Below are positions 57,071 to 64,000 of a DNA stretch of 64,000 nt, one piece after another (within the stretch, counting starts at the first letter, position 1; every line of letters begins with the position of its first letter). Below the pieces are notes generated by a model, which saw nothing but the letters and a program-made list of their open reading frames with translations, had not been told where the DNA came from and made no database searches. The DNA comes from Sphingomonas sp. (GTDB lineage: Bacteria; Pseudomonadota; Alphaproteobacteria; Sphingomonadales; Sphingomonadaceae), in the NCBI RefSeq assembly GCF_029239295.1, contig NZ_JAQZBC010000003.1:150178-214177 (forward strand), given 5' to 3'. Position numbers and translations under genes: made by a program.

Positions 57071-58321
57071 ATGGCCCGTATCCAGACTCCCAACCGCGTG
57101 CGCGGCACGCAGGACATTTTCGGCAGCGAACAGCGTCGCTTCGCGCAGGTGCTCGACACCTTCGATCGCGTGCGCAAGCTCTATTGCTTCCAGCGCGTCG
57201 AGATCCCGATGTTCGAGGCGACCGAGGTGTTCGCCCGCTCGATCGGCGAGACGACCGATGTCGTGTCGAAGGAAATGTACACTTTCCCTGATCGCGGCGG
57301 CGATTCGCTGACGCTGCGGCCGGAATTCACCGCCGGCATCGCGCGCGCCTATCTGACTGAGGGGTGGCAGCAGTTCGCGCCGCTGAAGGTCGCGACGTCG
57401 GGCGCGGTGTTCCGCTACGAGCGCCCGCAGAAGGGCCGTTATCGCCAGTTCCACCAGATCGATGCGGAGATCCTGGGCGCGCCCGAGCCCGCCGCCGATG
57501 TCGAGTTGCTGACGCTCGCCGATCAGCTGCTGCACGAACTCGGCATCGCCGATGGCGTGACGCTCCAGCTCAACACGCTGGGCGATGCGGAAACGCGCGA
57601 CGCATGGCGTGCAGCACTGGTCGCGCATTTCGAGGCGCACCGCGGCGATCTGTCCGAAGACAGCCTCGCCCGGCTGGACAAGAACCCGCTGCGCATCCTC
57701 GATTCGAAGGACCCGCGCGATCGCCCGATCGCCGATGCCGCGCCGGGGATCGACGATTTCCTCACCGAAGAGGCACGCGCCTTCTTCGACGCGGTGACGG
57801 CGGGCCTCGATGCGGCGGGCGTGAAGTGGACCCGCAACGACCGGCTGGTCCGCGGCCTCGATTATTACCGCCACACCGCGTTCGAATTCGTCACCGATCG
57901 GCTCGGCGCACAGGGCACCGTTCTCGCCGGCGGGCGCTACGACGGCCTCGTCGAAAGTCTCGGCGGCCAGCCGACGGCCGGTGTCGGCTGGGCGGCCGGT
58001 GTCGAGCGACTGGCGATGCTGCTGGAGGAGCCGGAGTTCGCCGGCCCGGTCAACGTGATCGCGGAAAGCGCGGGGCTTGAGCTGCTGGCGACGGCGGCGG
58101 TGGCCGCGCTGCGCCGTGGCGGCGTGGCGGCGGAAGCGACGATCGAGGGCAGCCCGCGCAAGCGCTTCGACAAGGCGCTGAAGCGCAAGCCGTCGCAGAC
58201 GATGAGCCTGTCGCTGCGGGACGGCGCACTTCAGGTGTCGCAGCGCGGCTATGGCGCCGCGCAGGACGAGATCGATCAGGTGCGCGCCATCATCGATCCG
58301 GTGATTGCGGCGCATCAATGA
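57071..58321 (+). CDS. hisS: Histidine--tRNA ligase
   Basis: A 416-residue class IIa synthetase that charges tRNA-His. It shows motif 1 ([30 protein letters not shown]), motif 2 ([27 protein letters not shown]), the histidine-binding [16 protein letters not shown], motif 3 ([14 protein letters not shown]) and a shortened C-terminal anticodon domain. ATG 57071 is used; GTG 57068 precedes it in frame. It overlaps prfA by 4 bp, starting a hisS-prfA-prmC translation operon. Confidence 0.97.
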   Translation: MARIQTPNRVRGTQDIFGSEQRRFAQVLDTFDRVRKLYCFQRVEIPMFEATEVFARSIGETTDVVSKEMYTFPDRGGDSLTLRPEFTAGIARAYLTEGWQQFAPLKVATSGAVFRYERPQKGRYRQFHQIDAEILGAPEPAADVELLTLADQLLHELGIADGVTLQLNTLGDAETRDAWRAALVAHFEAHRGDLSEDSLARLDKNPLRILDSKDPRDRPIADAAPGIDDFLTEEARAFFDAVTAGLDAAGVKWTRNDRLVRGLDYYRHTAFEFVTDRLGAQGTVLAGGRYDGLVESLGGQPTAGVGWAAGVERLAMLLEEPEFAGPVNVIAESAGLELLATAAVAALRRGGVAAEATIEGSPRKRFDKALKRKPSQTMSLSLRDGALQVSQRGYGAAQDEIDQVRAIIDPVIAAHQ

Positions 58322-59391
58322 CCGCCATTTCGCTGGACCGCATCCGCCAGATCGAGGCGCGGCGTGACGAACTCGCCGCGCTGATGGCGACCGGCGACTT
58401 GCCGGGCGACCGCTTCGTCGCGGTGTCGAAGGAATATGCCGAGCTGGAGCCAGTCGCGCAGGCGGCGGCCGAGGTGCGCCGCCTGCGGCAGGAGGCCGAG
58501 AGCCTCGCGCACATGACCGGCGACGGCGATGCCGAGCTTCGCGCCATGGCCGAGGACGAGCTGCGCGAGAACAAGGTCGCGCTCGAGGCCGCCGACCGCA
58601 AGCTCGCGCTCGCGCTGCTGCCGCGCGACGCGGCGGACGAACGCTCGGCGATGCTCGAAGTGCGTGCTGGCACTGGCGGTGACGAAGCCGCGCTGTTCGC
58701 CGGCGACCTGTTCCGCATGTACCAGCGCTATGCGGAGCGCCAGGGGTGGCGGATCGAGCTGATCTCCGCCTCCGAAAGCGACGCCGGCGGCTACAAGGAA
58801 GTGGTCGCATCGGTCACCGGCACCGGCGTGTTCGCGAAGCTCAAGTTCGAAAGCGGCGTGCACCGCGTGCAGCGCGTGCCCGTCACCGAAAGCGGCGGGC
58901 GGATTCACACCTCCGCCGCCACCGTCGCGGTGCTGCCGGAGGCGGAGGACGTCGACTTGCAGATCGACGACAAGGATCTGCGGATCGACATCTATCGCTC
59001 GTCCGGCCCGGGCGGCCAGTCGGTCAACACCACCGATTCCGCGGTGCGCATCGTCCACATCCCCACGGGGCTGACGGTGATCCAGCAGGACGAAAAATCG
59101 CAGCACAAGAACAAGGCGAAGGCGCTGAAGGTGCTGCGCACGCGGCTGTATGAGCTGGAGCGCGAGCGGCTTCATGCGGAACGCGCCGGCGCGCGCAAGT
59201 CGATGGTCGGCAGCGGCGATCGCTCGGAGCGGATCCGCACCTACAATTTCCCGCAAGGCCGCGTCACCGATCACCGCATCAACCTGACGCTGCATCGCCT
59301 GCCCGAAATCCTCGCCGGCGACATGGATGAGCTGATCGGCGCCTTGATCGCGGAGGATGAGGCGGAGCGGCTGGCCACGCTCGATGGTTGA
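58318..59391 (+). CDS. prfA: Peptide chain release factor 1
   Basis: A 357-residue factor that recognises UAA and UAG in the ribosomal A site and triggers peptide release. Motifs: the helical N-terminal domain, the codon-reading PxT-type tripeptide region in [23 protein letters not shown], and the GGQ loop in [18 protein letters not shown] (Gln methylated by PrmC, whose gene follows). The basic C-terminal region is intact. It overlaps hisS and prmC on either side, so all three are translated together. Confidence 0.97.
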   Translation: MTAISLDRIRQIEARRDELAALMATGDLPGDRFVAVSKEYAELEPVAQAAAEVRRLRQEAESLAHMTGDGDAELRAMAEDELRENKVALEAADRKLALALLPRDAADERSAMLEVRAGTGGDEAALFAGDLFRMYQRYAERQGWRIELISASESDAGGYKEVVASVTGTGVFAKLKFESGVHRVQRVPVTESGGRIHTSAATVAVLPEAEDVDLQIDDKDLRIDIYRSSGPGGQSVNTTDSAVRIVHIPTGLTVIQQDEKSQHKNKAKALKVLRTRLYELERERLHAERAGARKSMVGSGDRSERIRTYNFPQGRVTDHRINLTLHRLPEILAGDMDELIGALIAEDEAERLATLDG

Positions 59392-60235
59392 GGAACCTGC
59401 CGGTGCTGAATATGCGGCGCCAGGCGGTGCCCGTGCCGCGCTGGCCGCCGCCGCAGCCCGATTCAACTTCTCTGAAACGCCGCGGCTCGACGCCGAGCTT
59501 TTGCTGGCCCATGCGCTTGGCCTATCGCGCGAGCGACTGTTGCTGACCCTTTCCGATCAACCGGTTCCGCCAGCCTTTGCCGCGCTGGTTGATCGTCGCG
59601 CGCAGCATGAACCGATCGCCTATATCACCGGCACACGCGCCTTCTGGACCATCGATCTTCAGGTAGCCCCCGGTGTCCTGATCCCGCGCCCGGACAGCGA
59701 AACGCTGATCGAGGCGGCGGTCGCTCATTTCGCGGGCGCGCCGGGCCCCCGCACGATCCTTGATCTGGGTACCGGATCAGGCGCGCTGCTGCTCGCCGCG
59801 CTAGATCAATGGCCCGACGCGACTGGCGTCGGCATCGATGCCTCTCCCGCCGCGCTGGAGATCGCCACCATCAATGCGGCGCGCATTGCTCCTGGCCGGG
59901 CGGTGATCCGCTCGGGCGACTGGCATGGCACCGGCGAGCGATTTGATCTGGTGTTGTGCAATCCACCCTATGTGGCGCTTGATGTCCCCATCCCGGCAGA
60001 GGTCGCGGAGCACGAACCGGCGTCGGCGCTCTATGCGGGGAAGGACGGACTGGCGGACTATGCCCGTATTGCGCCACTGCTTGGGCGGCAGATCGCCTTT
60101 GGCGGTGTCGCCTGTGTTGAGATCGGCGCCGATCAGCGGCAGACCGCCGGTGCACTGTTCACCGCGCAGGGGCTCCACGTCACTTGCCGACAGGACCTTG
60201 CCGGACGTGACCGTTGTCTGGTGATCAAGCCTTGA
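59384..60235 (+). CDS. prmC: Release factor glutamine methyltransferase PrmC
   Basis: A 283-residue SAM-dependent enzyme that methylates the glutamine of the GGQ loop in RF1 and RF2. An N-terminal helical domain is followed by [15 protein letters not shown], the SAM motif [14 protein letters not shown], the [13 protein letters not shown] acidic loop and the catalytic [11 protein letters not shown] (NPPY). ATG 59384 overlaps the prfA stop. An upstream ATG at 59357 in the same frame would add nine residues antisense-free but within prfA. Context with prfA confirms the assignment. Confidence 0.96.
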   Translation: MVEEPAGAEYAAPGGARAALAAAAARFNFSETPRLDAELLLAHALGLSRERLLLTLSDQPVPPAFAALVDRRAQHEPIAYITGTRAFWTIDLQVAPGVLIPRPDSETLIEAAVAHFAGAPGPRTILDLGTGSGALLLAALDQWPDATGVGIDASPAALEIATINAARIAPGRAVIRSGDWHGTGERFDLVLCNPPYVALDVPIPAEVAEHEPASALYAGKDGLADYARIAPLLGRQIAFGGVACVEIGADQRQTAGALFTAQGLHVTCRQDLAGRDRCLVIKP

Positions 60236-60494
60236 AATGATGGGATCTGTTCACAATATTTCGCTTTGAGATAGCCCGCTCAGCAGCTATGGCGAGCGCA
60301 GGGGCACGCAAAATCAACATTGTCTGTTGAATTTGGGCGGATCGCCCACCCTTCGTCATCAGCCGCTGCAGTCCGGCGGCCATGGCAGGCCTTGAAGGTT
60401 CGGTGTTTTGCGCCGCTTCCGCCCGGGCCGGGGATTGTTGCACCGAATATCCCGGGAGCAAGGCCGTTTTTGGTTTGAGGACGAGGACAGTAAT

Positions 60495-61373
60495 TTGATC
60501 AACAACCGTCAGAACGGCCGTCGTCGCGGCCGCGGTGGACAGCGCCCGCAAGGTGGCGGAAGCCAGGGTTCACGCGATAACGGCAATCGGATCGACAGCC
60601 GTGCGCGCGGCAATGCCAGTCAGTTGTACGAAAAGTACAAGAACATGGCGTCGGACGCGCAGCGCCAGGGCGATCGGGTAAACACCGAATATTACCTCCA
60701 GTTCGCCGACCATTATTTTCGCGTCCTCGCCGACCAGCGTGGCCGATACGACGATAATAATCGTGAACGCCGCCCGCAGAACGATTTCGACGGCGACGAG
60801 GATTATGGCGACGAGGGCGATGCGATCCGTGCGGACGAGCAGGGCCGCGGCAACCAGGACGATCGTGGTGGCGAGCGTGGCTCGCGGCAGCGTGACGATC
60901 AGCGCCCCCGCGCCCATCGTGATGATGAGCAGCGGGCGGATGGTGAGCAGGGCAATGCGCAACGCTCCGACAATCGCCGGCAGGACGATCATCGTCGACC
61001 CGAAGGTGATCGCCAGCGTGAGCGTCGTCCGCGGTACGCGGGGGCACGTGAGGGCCAGCCGCGCGAGGAATATGCCGCTGAGCAGCCCCAGTCGACGGGC
61101 GACGGCGAGGGCTATGCCGACGCGCGCGTAACGGCGAGCGACTCCGACAACGCGATGGGTCAGCCACCCGTCCGGGACGAGGCTTCCGCGGAAGCATCGG
61201 CGCCCAAGCGTCGTGGTCGTCCGCGCAAGGTAGTGGCCGAAGATGGTGACCAGCTCGGCTTTGACGCCAGCGCGTTGCCGCCGGCGATCGGTGGCGAGGA
61301 AGCGGCGGGCGATGCAGCGCCTAAGCCTCGCCGACGTCGTTCGATCGCGACCCCGGCTGAGGTCGAGGCCTGA
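60495..61373 (+). CDS. DUF4167 domain-containing protein (RNA-associated, disordered)
   Basis: A 292-residue protein of the alphaproteobacterial DUF4167 family. It starts INNRQNGRRRGRGGQRPQGG and has the conserved block ASQLYEKYKNMASDAQRQGDRVNTEYYLQFADHYFRVLADQ. Most of the remainder is low-complexity Arg/Asp/Glu/Gly repeats ending in a basic AT-hook-like KRRGRPRK and PKPRRRRS. TTG 60495 is chosen: GAGGAC lies 6 bp upstream and the family begins there, while the longer frame lacks similarity. It is probably nucleic-acid or ribosome associated. Function is unproven. Confidence 0.85.
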   Translation: MINNRQNGRRRGRGGQRPQGGGSQGSRDNGNRIDSRARGNASQLYEKYKNMASDAQRQGDRVNTEYYLQFADHYFRVLADQRGRYDDNNRERRPQNDFDGDEDYGDEGDAIRADEQGRGNQDDRGGERGSRQRDDQRPRAHRDDEQRADGEQGNAQRSDNRRQDDHRRPEGDRQRERRPRYAGAREGQPREEYAAEQPQSTGDGEGYADARVTASDSDNAMGQPPVRDEASAEASAPKRRGRPRKVVAEDGDQLGFDASALPPAIGGEEAAGDAAPKPRRRRSIATPAEVEA

Positions 61374-61402
61374 CACCGCACGATCCGCGATAAACGATCA
61401 AG

Positions 61403-61437
61403 AGGCCGGTGGCGCGAAAAGCGTCGCCGGCCTTTTC
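61403..61437 (+). terminator. Rho-independent terminator after the DUF4167 gene
   Basis: A 13-bp stem with two G-U pairs (61403-61415 with 61421-61433), a GAAAA loop and a TTTCT tail, about 30 bp after the stop at 61373. It also lies between convergent genes. Confidence 0.75.
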
Positions 61438-61477
61438 TGTGTGTGACGCCTCAATCTCTCGATGCGAGGCGCACCCG

Positions 61478-61783
61478 TCAGCGGCCGGTGGGATCCCCCG
61501 CGCTGTCAGACTCCTCGAAATCGCGCGTGTCGACGGCCTCGTCGTGGCCGGTCCCTGAGGACAGGAAGGTCAGGCCCATCAGCGCCCCCGCCATGAGGAC
61601 TGATCCGGTAACACCGCCCACCGTTGCCAGCGCAGCGATCCAGTTGAGTTCGCCGTAAGCGCGTCCCACCAGCCAGATCGCGATCACCGATGCGATCACG
61701 CCGATGGCGCCGCTCCAGCTCAGCAGGCGGCGAAAGCGCGCCCAGGCAAAGCGGGCGTATTCAGGGTCATCGAGACGGCTCAT
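61478..61783 (-). CDS. Two-helix membrane protein, hypothetical
   Basis: A 101-residue protein from ATG 61783. An N-terminal charged stretch (MSRLDDPEYARFAWARFRRLLSW) is followed by two hydrophobic helices (GAIGVIASVIAIWLVG and VGGVTGSVLMAGALMGLTFLSS) and an acidic tail ending ESDSAGDPTGR. Short proteins of this type next to CBS or DUF4167 genes are frequent in sphingomonads, but no role is known to me. ATG 61792 and more distant starts in frame are possible. It is divergent from the CBS gene, and the longer versions would overlap it. Confidence 0.6.
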   Translation of the reverse strand: MSRLDDPEYARFAWARFRRLLSWSGAIGVIASVIAIWLVGRAYGELNWIAALATVGGVTGSVLMAGALMGLTFLSSGTGHDEAVDTRDFEESDSAGDPTGR

Positions 61784-61880
61784 GCTTTCCATTTGCCGCG
61801 AAATGGCGCAGTCTTCCAGCAAGAAGGCGCCCGCGATCGGCTCCTGAGCCGTCGCACGGGTCCCCAGGACGAGGAGAGAG

Positions 61881-62312
61881 GTGTTGACGATCGCGGCAAT
61901 CCTGAGCGGCAAGGGTCACGACATCGTGACGGTAACGGCGGGCGATTCGGTCCGAGATGCCGTGGCGCTGCTGGCGACCCGGCGGATCGGCGCCGTTCCC
62001 GTGATGGATGGGGACAATGTCGCCGGGGTCTTTTCCGAACGCGACGTGATCTATTGCTTGAAGGAGGGCGATACGAGCGTACTCGATCGCCGCGTGCGCG
62101 ATGTGATGACCGCGCCGGCCGTGACTGTATCGCCAGAGGATGCGGTGATGGGCGCGCTGTCGCTGATGACCCGGCGCCGAATCCGCCACCTGCCGGTGAT
62201 CGAGCGGGGGCGGATGATCGGCATCGTCTCGATCGGCGATCTCGTCAAATACCGCATCGATCGCGTCGAGGCGGATGCGGCGGCGATGCGCGACTATATC
62301 CAGCAGGCGTGA
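61881..62312 (+). CDS. CBS domain pair protein
   Basis: A 143-residue protein consisting only of two CBS motifs (VRDAVALLATRRIGAVPVMDGDNVAGVFSERDVIY and VMTAPAVTVSPEDAVMGALSLMTRRRIRHLPVIERGRMIGIVSIGDLVKYR), forming one Bateman module that binds adenine nucleotides. GTG 61881 is used. TTG 61884 has slightly better spacing from the GAGGAG at 61871-61876. Such stand-alone proteins act as energy sensors for partners that are not visible here. Its stop is 7 bp from the convergent flippase gene. Confidence 0.87.
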   Translation: MLTIAAILSGKGHDIVTVTAGDSVRDAVALLATRRIGAVPVMDGDNVAGVFSERDVIYCLKEGDTSVLDRRVRDVMTAPAVTVSPEDAVMGALSLMTRRRIRHLPVIERGRMIGIVSIGDLVKYRIDRVEADAAAMRDYIQQA

Positions 62313-62319
62313 TCGGGCC

Positions 62320-63786
62320 TCACACGCGGTTCCGGACGAGAGCGACCGTTTCGCGGACTAGCGGCCGGGCGAACAGGATTAGCATGGCGCCGTAGATTGC
62401 CGCCCCGACGCTCACCAGCAACAACAGCCGCGGTACTGGCGCCCAACCAACCGACCGGTCGACCAGAACCACGATCGCTGCCATCACGCCGGCCGCCAGC
62501 AGGGAAGGGGCAATCGCCCGGGCAATGTCGCGCAGGCGGGCGCCGATTACCGGCAGCGCCAGCGAACAACTGATCGCAAGATACAACGGGTAGCAGAGGA
62601 TCCATGTCAGGCTGAGCCCGATTACCCCCCATTGAACGCCGATCAGGAAGCCTGTCGCCAGGATGACCGATCCGATGGCACCCGTGCGCACGCCAATGCC
62701 CGGACGCCCCATCGCGTCGCACGCTGGCGAGAACAGTACCTGAAGCGTCATGAAGGGCATCGCGAGCGCCAGCAGTTGAACGACCGGTGCCGCTGCCGCC
62801 CATTTTTCGCCCAGCATCACCAACACCAGTGGCTCGGCCGTTACCGCAAGACCGACATAGAAGGGCAAGGCGGCGAGCATCACGATCCGCACGCCTTTGA
62901 CGAACGCGGCCGCCGTGGCGGTTCGATCATGCTGGATGCGGGCAAAGGCGGAAAAGGCGACCTCGTTGAGCGGCGGCACGAATTTCGAGACGAAGATCTG
63001 CGCCAGGAACAGGCTGGTCGTATAGATGCCCAGATCGTGGATGGTCAGGTGGCGACCGGCAATGAAGACGTCGGCCTGGCTCTGCAGAAACCAAAACAGC
63101 TGGCTGGCGGCCATCATGCCGCCAAATCGGGCAAGCGCACCGGCGCCGCGGAAGTCGAACACCGGCCTGATCCACATCCGCGCGGCGATCGTTATTCCGG
63201 CGGCGCGCGCGGCAAACAGCATCATCGGCGCGAACACCAGCGTCCATACGCCCCAACCTGCGAAGGCGCCGGTCAGCGCCGTGGCGGCGCCCACCACCGA
63301 TGACAGAATATTCACACGCCCCTGCAAGCGGAAGTCCATCTCGCGGCTCAGCAATGCCTGCGGCAGCGCGATGAAGGGCGTCGCGATATAGATCAACGCC
63401 TGCACGCGCAGCAGGTGAGCGACCTCCGGCTGGCGGTAGTACGCCGCAGCAAGGGGCGCGAGCATAAACTGGGCGGTGCCCAAAGCTAGATTCAGCACGA
63501 TCAGCATGCCGAACAATTGCCGGACTTGGCGCTCGGTAATGTCGCGCTGCTGCACCACGGCACTCGCCAGGCCATAGCCGTTCAGCATGTTGAGGAAGGC
63601 CATCACCACCCCCGTCATGGCGAACAGGCCATAGTCACCCGGTGACAGGATCCGGATGACCAGAAAGGTCGACGCCCATTGCACCAGCTGGGCTGCGATC
63701 TGCGTCCCCGAGCGCCAGATAACGGCGTTGCGCACCTGACTGGCGAGCGATTCGACCTGATCTGGCGGGCTGATGGGGGAGACCAT
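62320..63786 (-). CDS. Lipopolysaccharide/oligosaccharide flippase (Wzx-like, MOP family)
   Basis: A 488-residue membrane protein with about 12-14 helices and the Polysacc_synt pattern (QVRNAVIWRSGTQIAAQLVQWASTFLVIRILSPGDYGLFAMTGVVMAFLNML, then YGLASAVVQQRDITERQ). It fits the Wzx/WzxC-type flippases that move lipid-linked sugar units to the periplasm. ATG 63786 is chosen; a longer frame begins at 63816. No glycosyltransferases are adjacent in the window. It may work with the ugd product in exopolysaccharide or LPS synthesis, but this is inference. Confidence 0.88.
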   Translation of the reverse strand: MVSPISPPDQVESLASQVRNAVIWRSGTQIAAQLVQWASTFLVIRILSPGDYGLFAMTGVVMAFLNMLNGYGLASAVVQQRDITERQVRQLFGMLIVLNLALGTAQFMLAPLAAAYYRQPEVAHLLRVQALIYIATPFIALPQALLSREMDFRLQGRVNILSSVVGAATALTGAFAGWGVWTLVFAPMMLFAARAAGITIAARMWIRPVFDFRGAGALARFGGMMAASQLFWFLQSQADVFIAGRHLTIHDLGIYTTSLFLAQIFVSKFVPPLNEVAFSAFARIQHDRTATAAAFVKGVRIVMLAALPFYVGLAVTAEPLVLVMLGEKWAAAAPVVQLLALAMPFMTLQVLFSPACDAMGRPGIGVRTGAIGSVILATGFLIGVQWGVIGLSLTWILCYPLYLAISCSLALPVIGARLRDIARAIAPSLLAAGVMAAIVVLVDRSVGWAPVPRLLLLVSVGAAIYGAMLILFARPLVRETVALVRNRV

Positions 63787-63824
63787 GTCGGTTCCGCTAC
63801 AGCTGTGTGACTTCACGGCAAGTT

Positions 63825-63911
63825 AAAACCGGCGGAAAACCGTTGTTTTTGAGGGTGAGTGTAGGAAAGTTGTAAAAAGTGTTTGACGGGTAGGTTGGGT
63901 GCACCTAGATG
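63825..63911 (+). promoter_or_regulatory. Strong sigma70-like promoter with upstream A-tracts
   Basis: TTGACG at 63883-63888 and TAGATG at 63906-63911 are separated by 17 bp. Upstream are AAAACCG repeats at 63825 and 63836 (11-bp spacing), TTTTT at 63846-63850 and AAAAA at 63874-63878, an UP-element-like arrangement. No ORF follows in the last 89 bp, which are GC-rich and hairpin-prone. Confidence 0.5.
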
Positions 63912-64000
63912 GGTGTCACCGCAGCGGTGGCCCGGACGGGTTGCTGGAGTGGTTAGCGAAAACAAGGCGCCATGGCCGCCCCGGTAAAAGGGGGTTAGCT

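Overview
The window is GC-rich chromosomal DNA, gene-dense and mostly housekeeping. Gene content points to an alphaproteobacterium of the Sphingomonadaceae (Sphingomonas-like): C4-pathway 5-aminolevulinate synthase, MucR, a DUF4167 protein, an infA-maf-RNase E/G-like-yacG-tRNA-Phe cluster, cobST, and a BlaI/M56 pair. This assignment rests on gene content and protein style, not on a database search. I see no IS element, prophage, CRISPR array or rRNA gene.

Layout. 1-2.3 kb: aa3-type cytochrome oxidase genes (coxB entering from the left edge, then ctaD) closed by a strong terminator. 2.5-7.9 kb, minus strand: tRNA-Phe, a frameshifted yacG, an RNase E/G-like gene, maf, infA, 3-hydroxybutyryl-CoA dehydrogenase, hemA and murI. 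8.0-21.2 kb: plsY-dprA, a Crp/Fnr regulator, murA, a Baeyer-Villiger-type flavoprotein, a glycine-zipper lipoprotein, maeB, an O6-alkylguanine methyltransferase, mutS and hslU. 21.2-27.1 kb, minus strand: an acyl-CoA dehydrogenase, then a complete MarR-controlled tripartite efflux operon (marR, outer-membrane factor, HlyD/EmrA-type fusion protein, DHA2/EmrB-type MFS pump). 27.2-30.4 kb: a large M16 peptidase translationally coupled to a small beta-rich protein.

30.4-35.3 kb is the most accessory-looking part. An HxlR regulator is divergent from a tightly packed minus-strand set: VOC protein, frameshifted DUF4287 gene, GST, tandem DUF1428 protein, two-domain VOC protein, PhnB-like VOC protein and RibD/DHFR-like reductase. 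It looks like a detoxification or small-molecule stress operon and is my main candidate for an uncharacterised system.

35.4-47.9 kb, mainly plus strand: cobS, cobT, ugd, a VOC gene, ftsK, then a compact run of blaI-like repressor, M56 peptidase lacking a penicillin-binding sensor, MBL-fold hydrolase, DUF4230 protein and nadA. 48-64 kb: glmM, a dicarboxylate/amino-acid symporter, a DUF2236 oxygenase with mucR, a DMT exporter with a GNAT acetyltransferase, ppa, an M61 peptidase, a DUF1345 protein, hisS-prfA-prmC, a DUF4167 protein, a CBS protein and a polysaccharide flippase. The last 180 bp carry phased A-tracts and a good sigma70-type promoter facing right, possibly for a stable-RNA operon just outside.

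Two small genes (yacG, DUF4287) each look broken by loss of one base in a homopolymer run. That is either real decay or assembly error, and it is worth resolving first. Candidate operators recognised by eye lie upstream of marR, hxlR and blaI.
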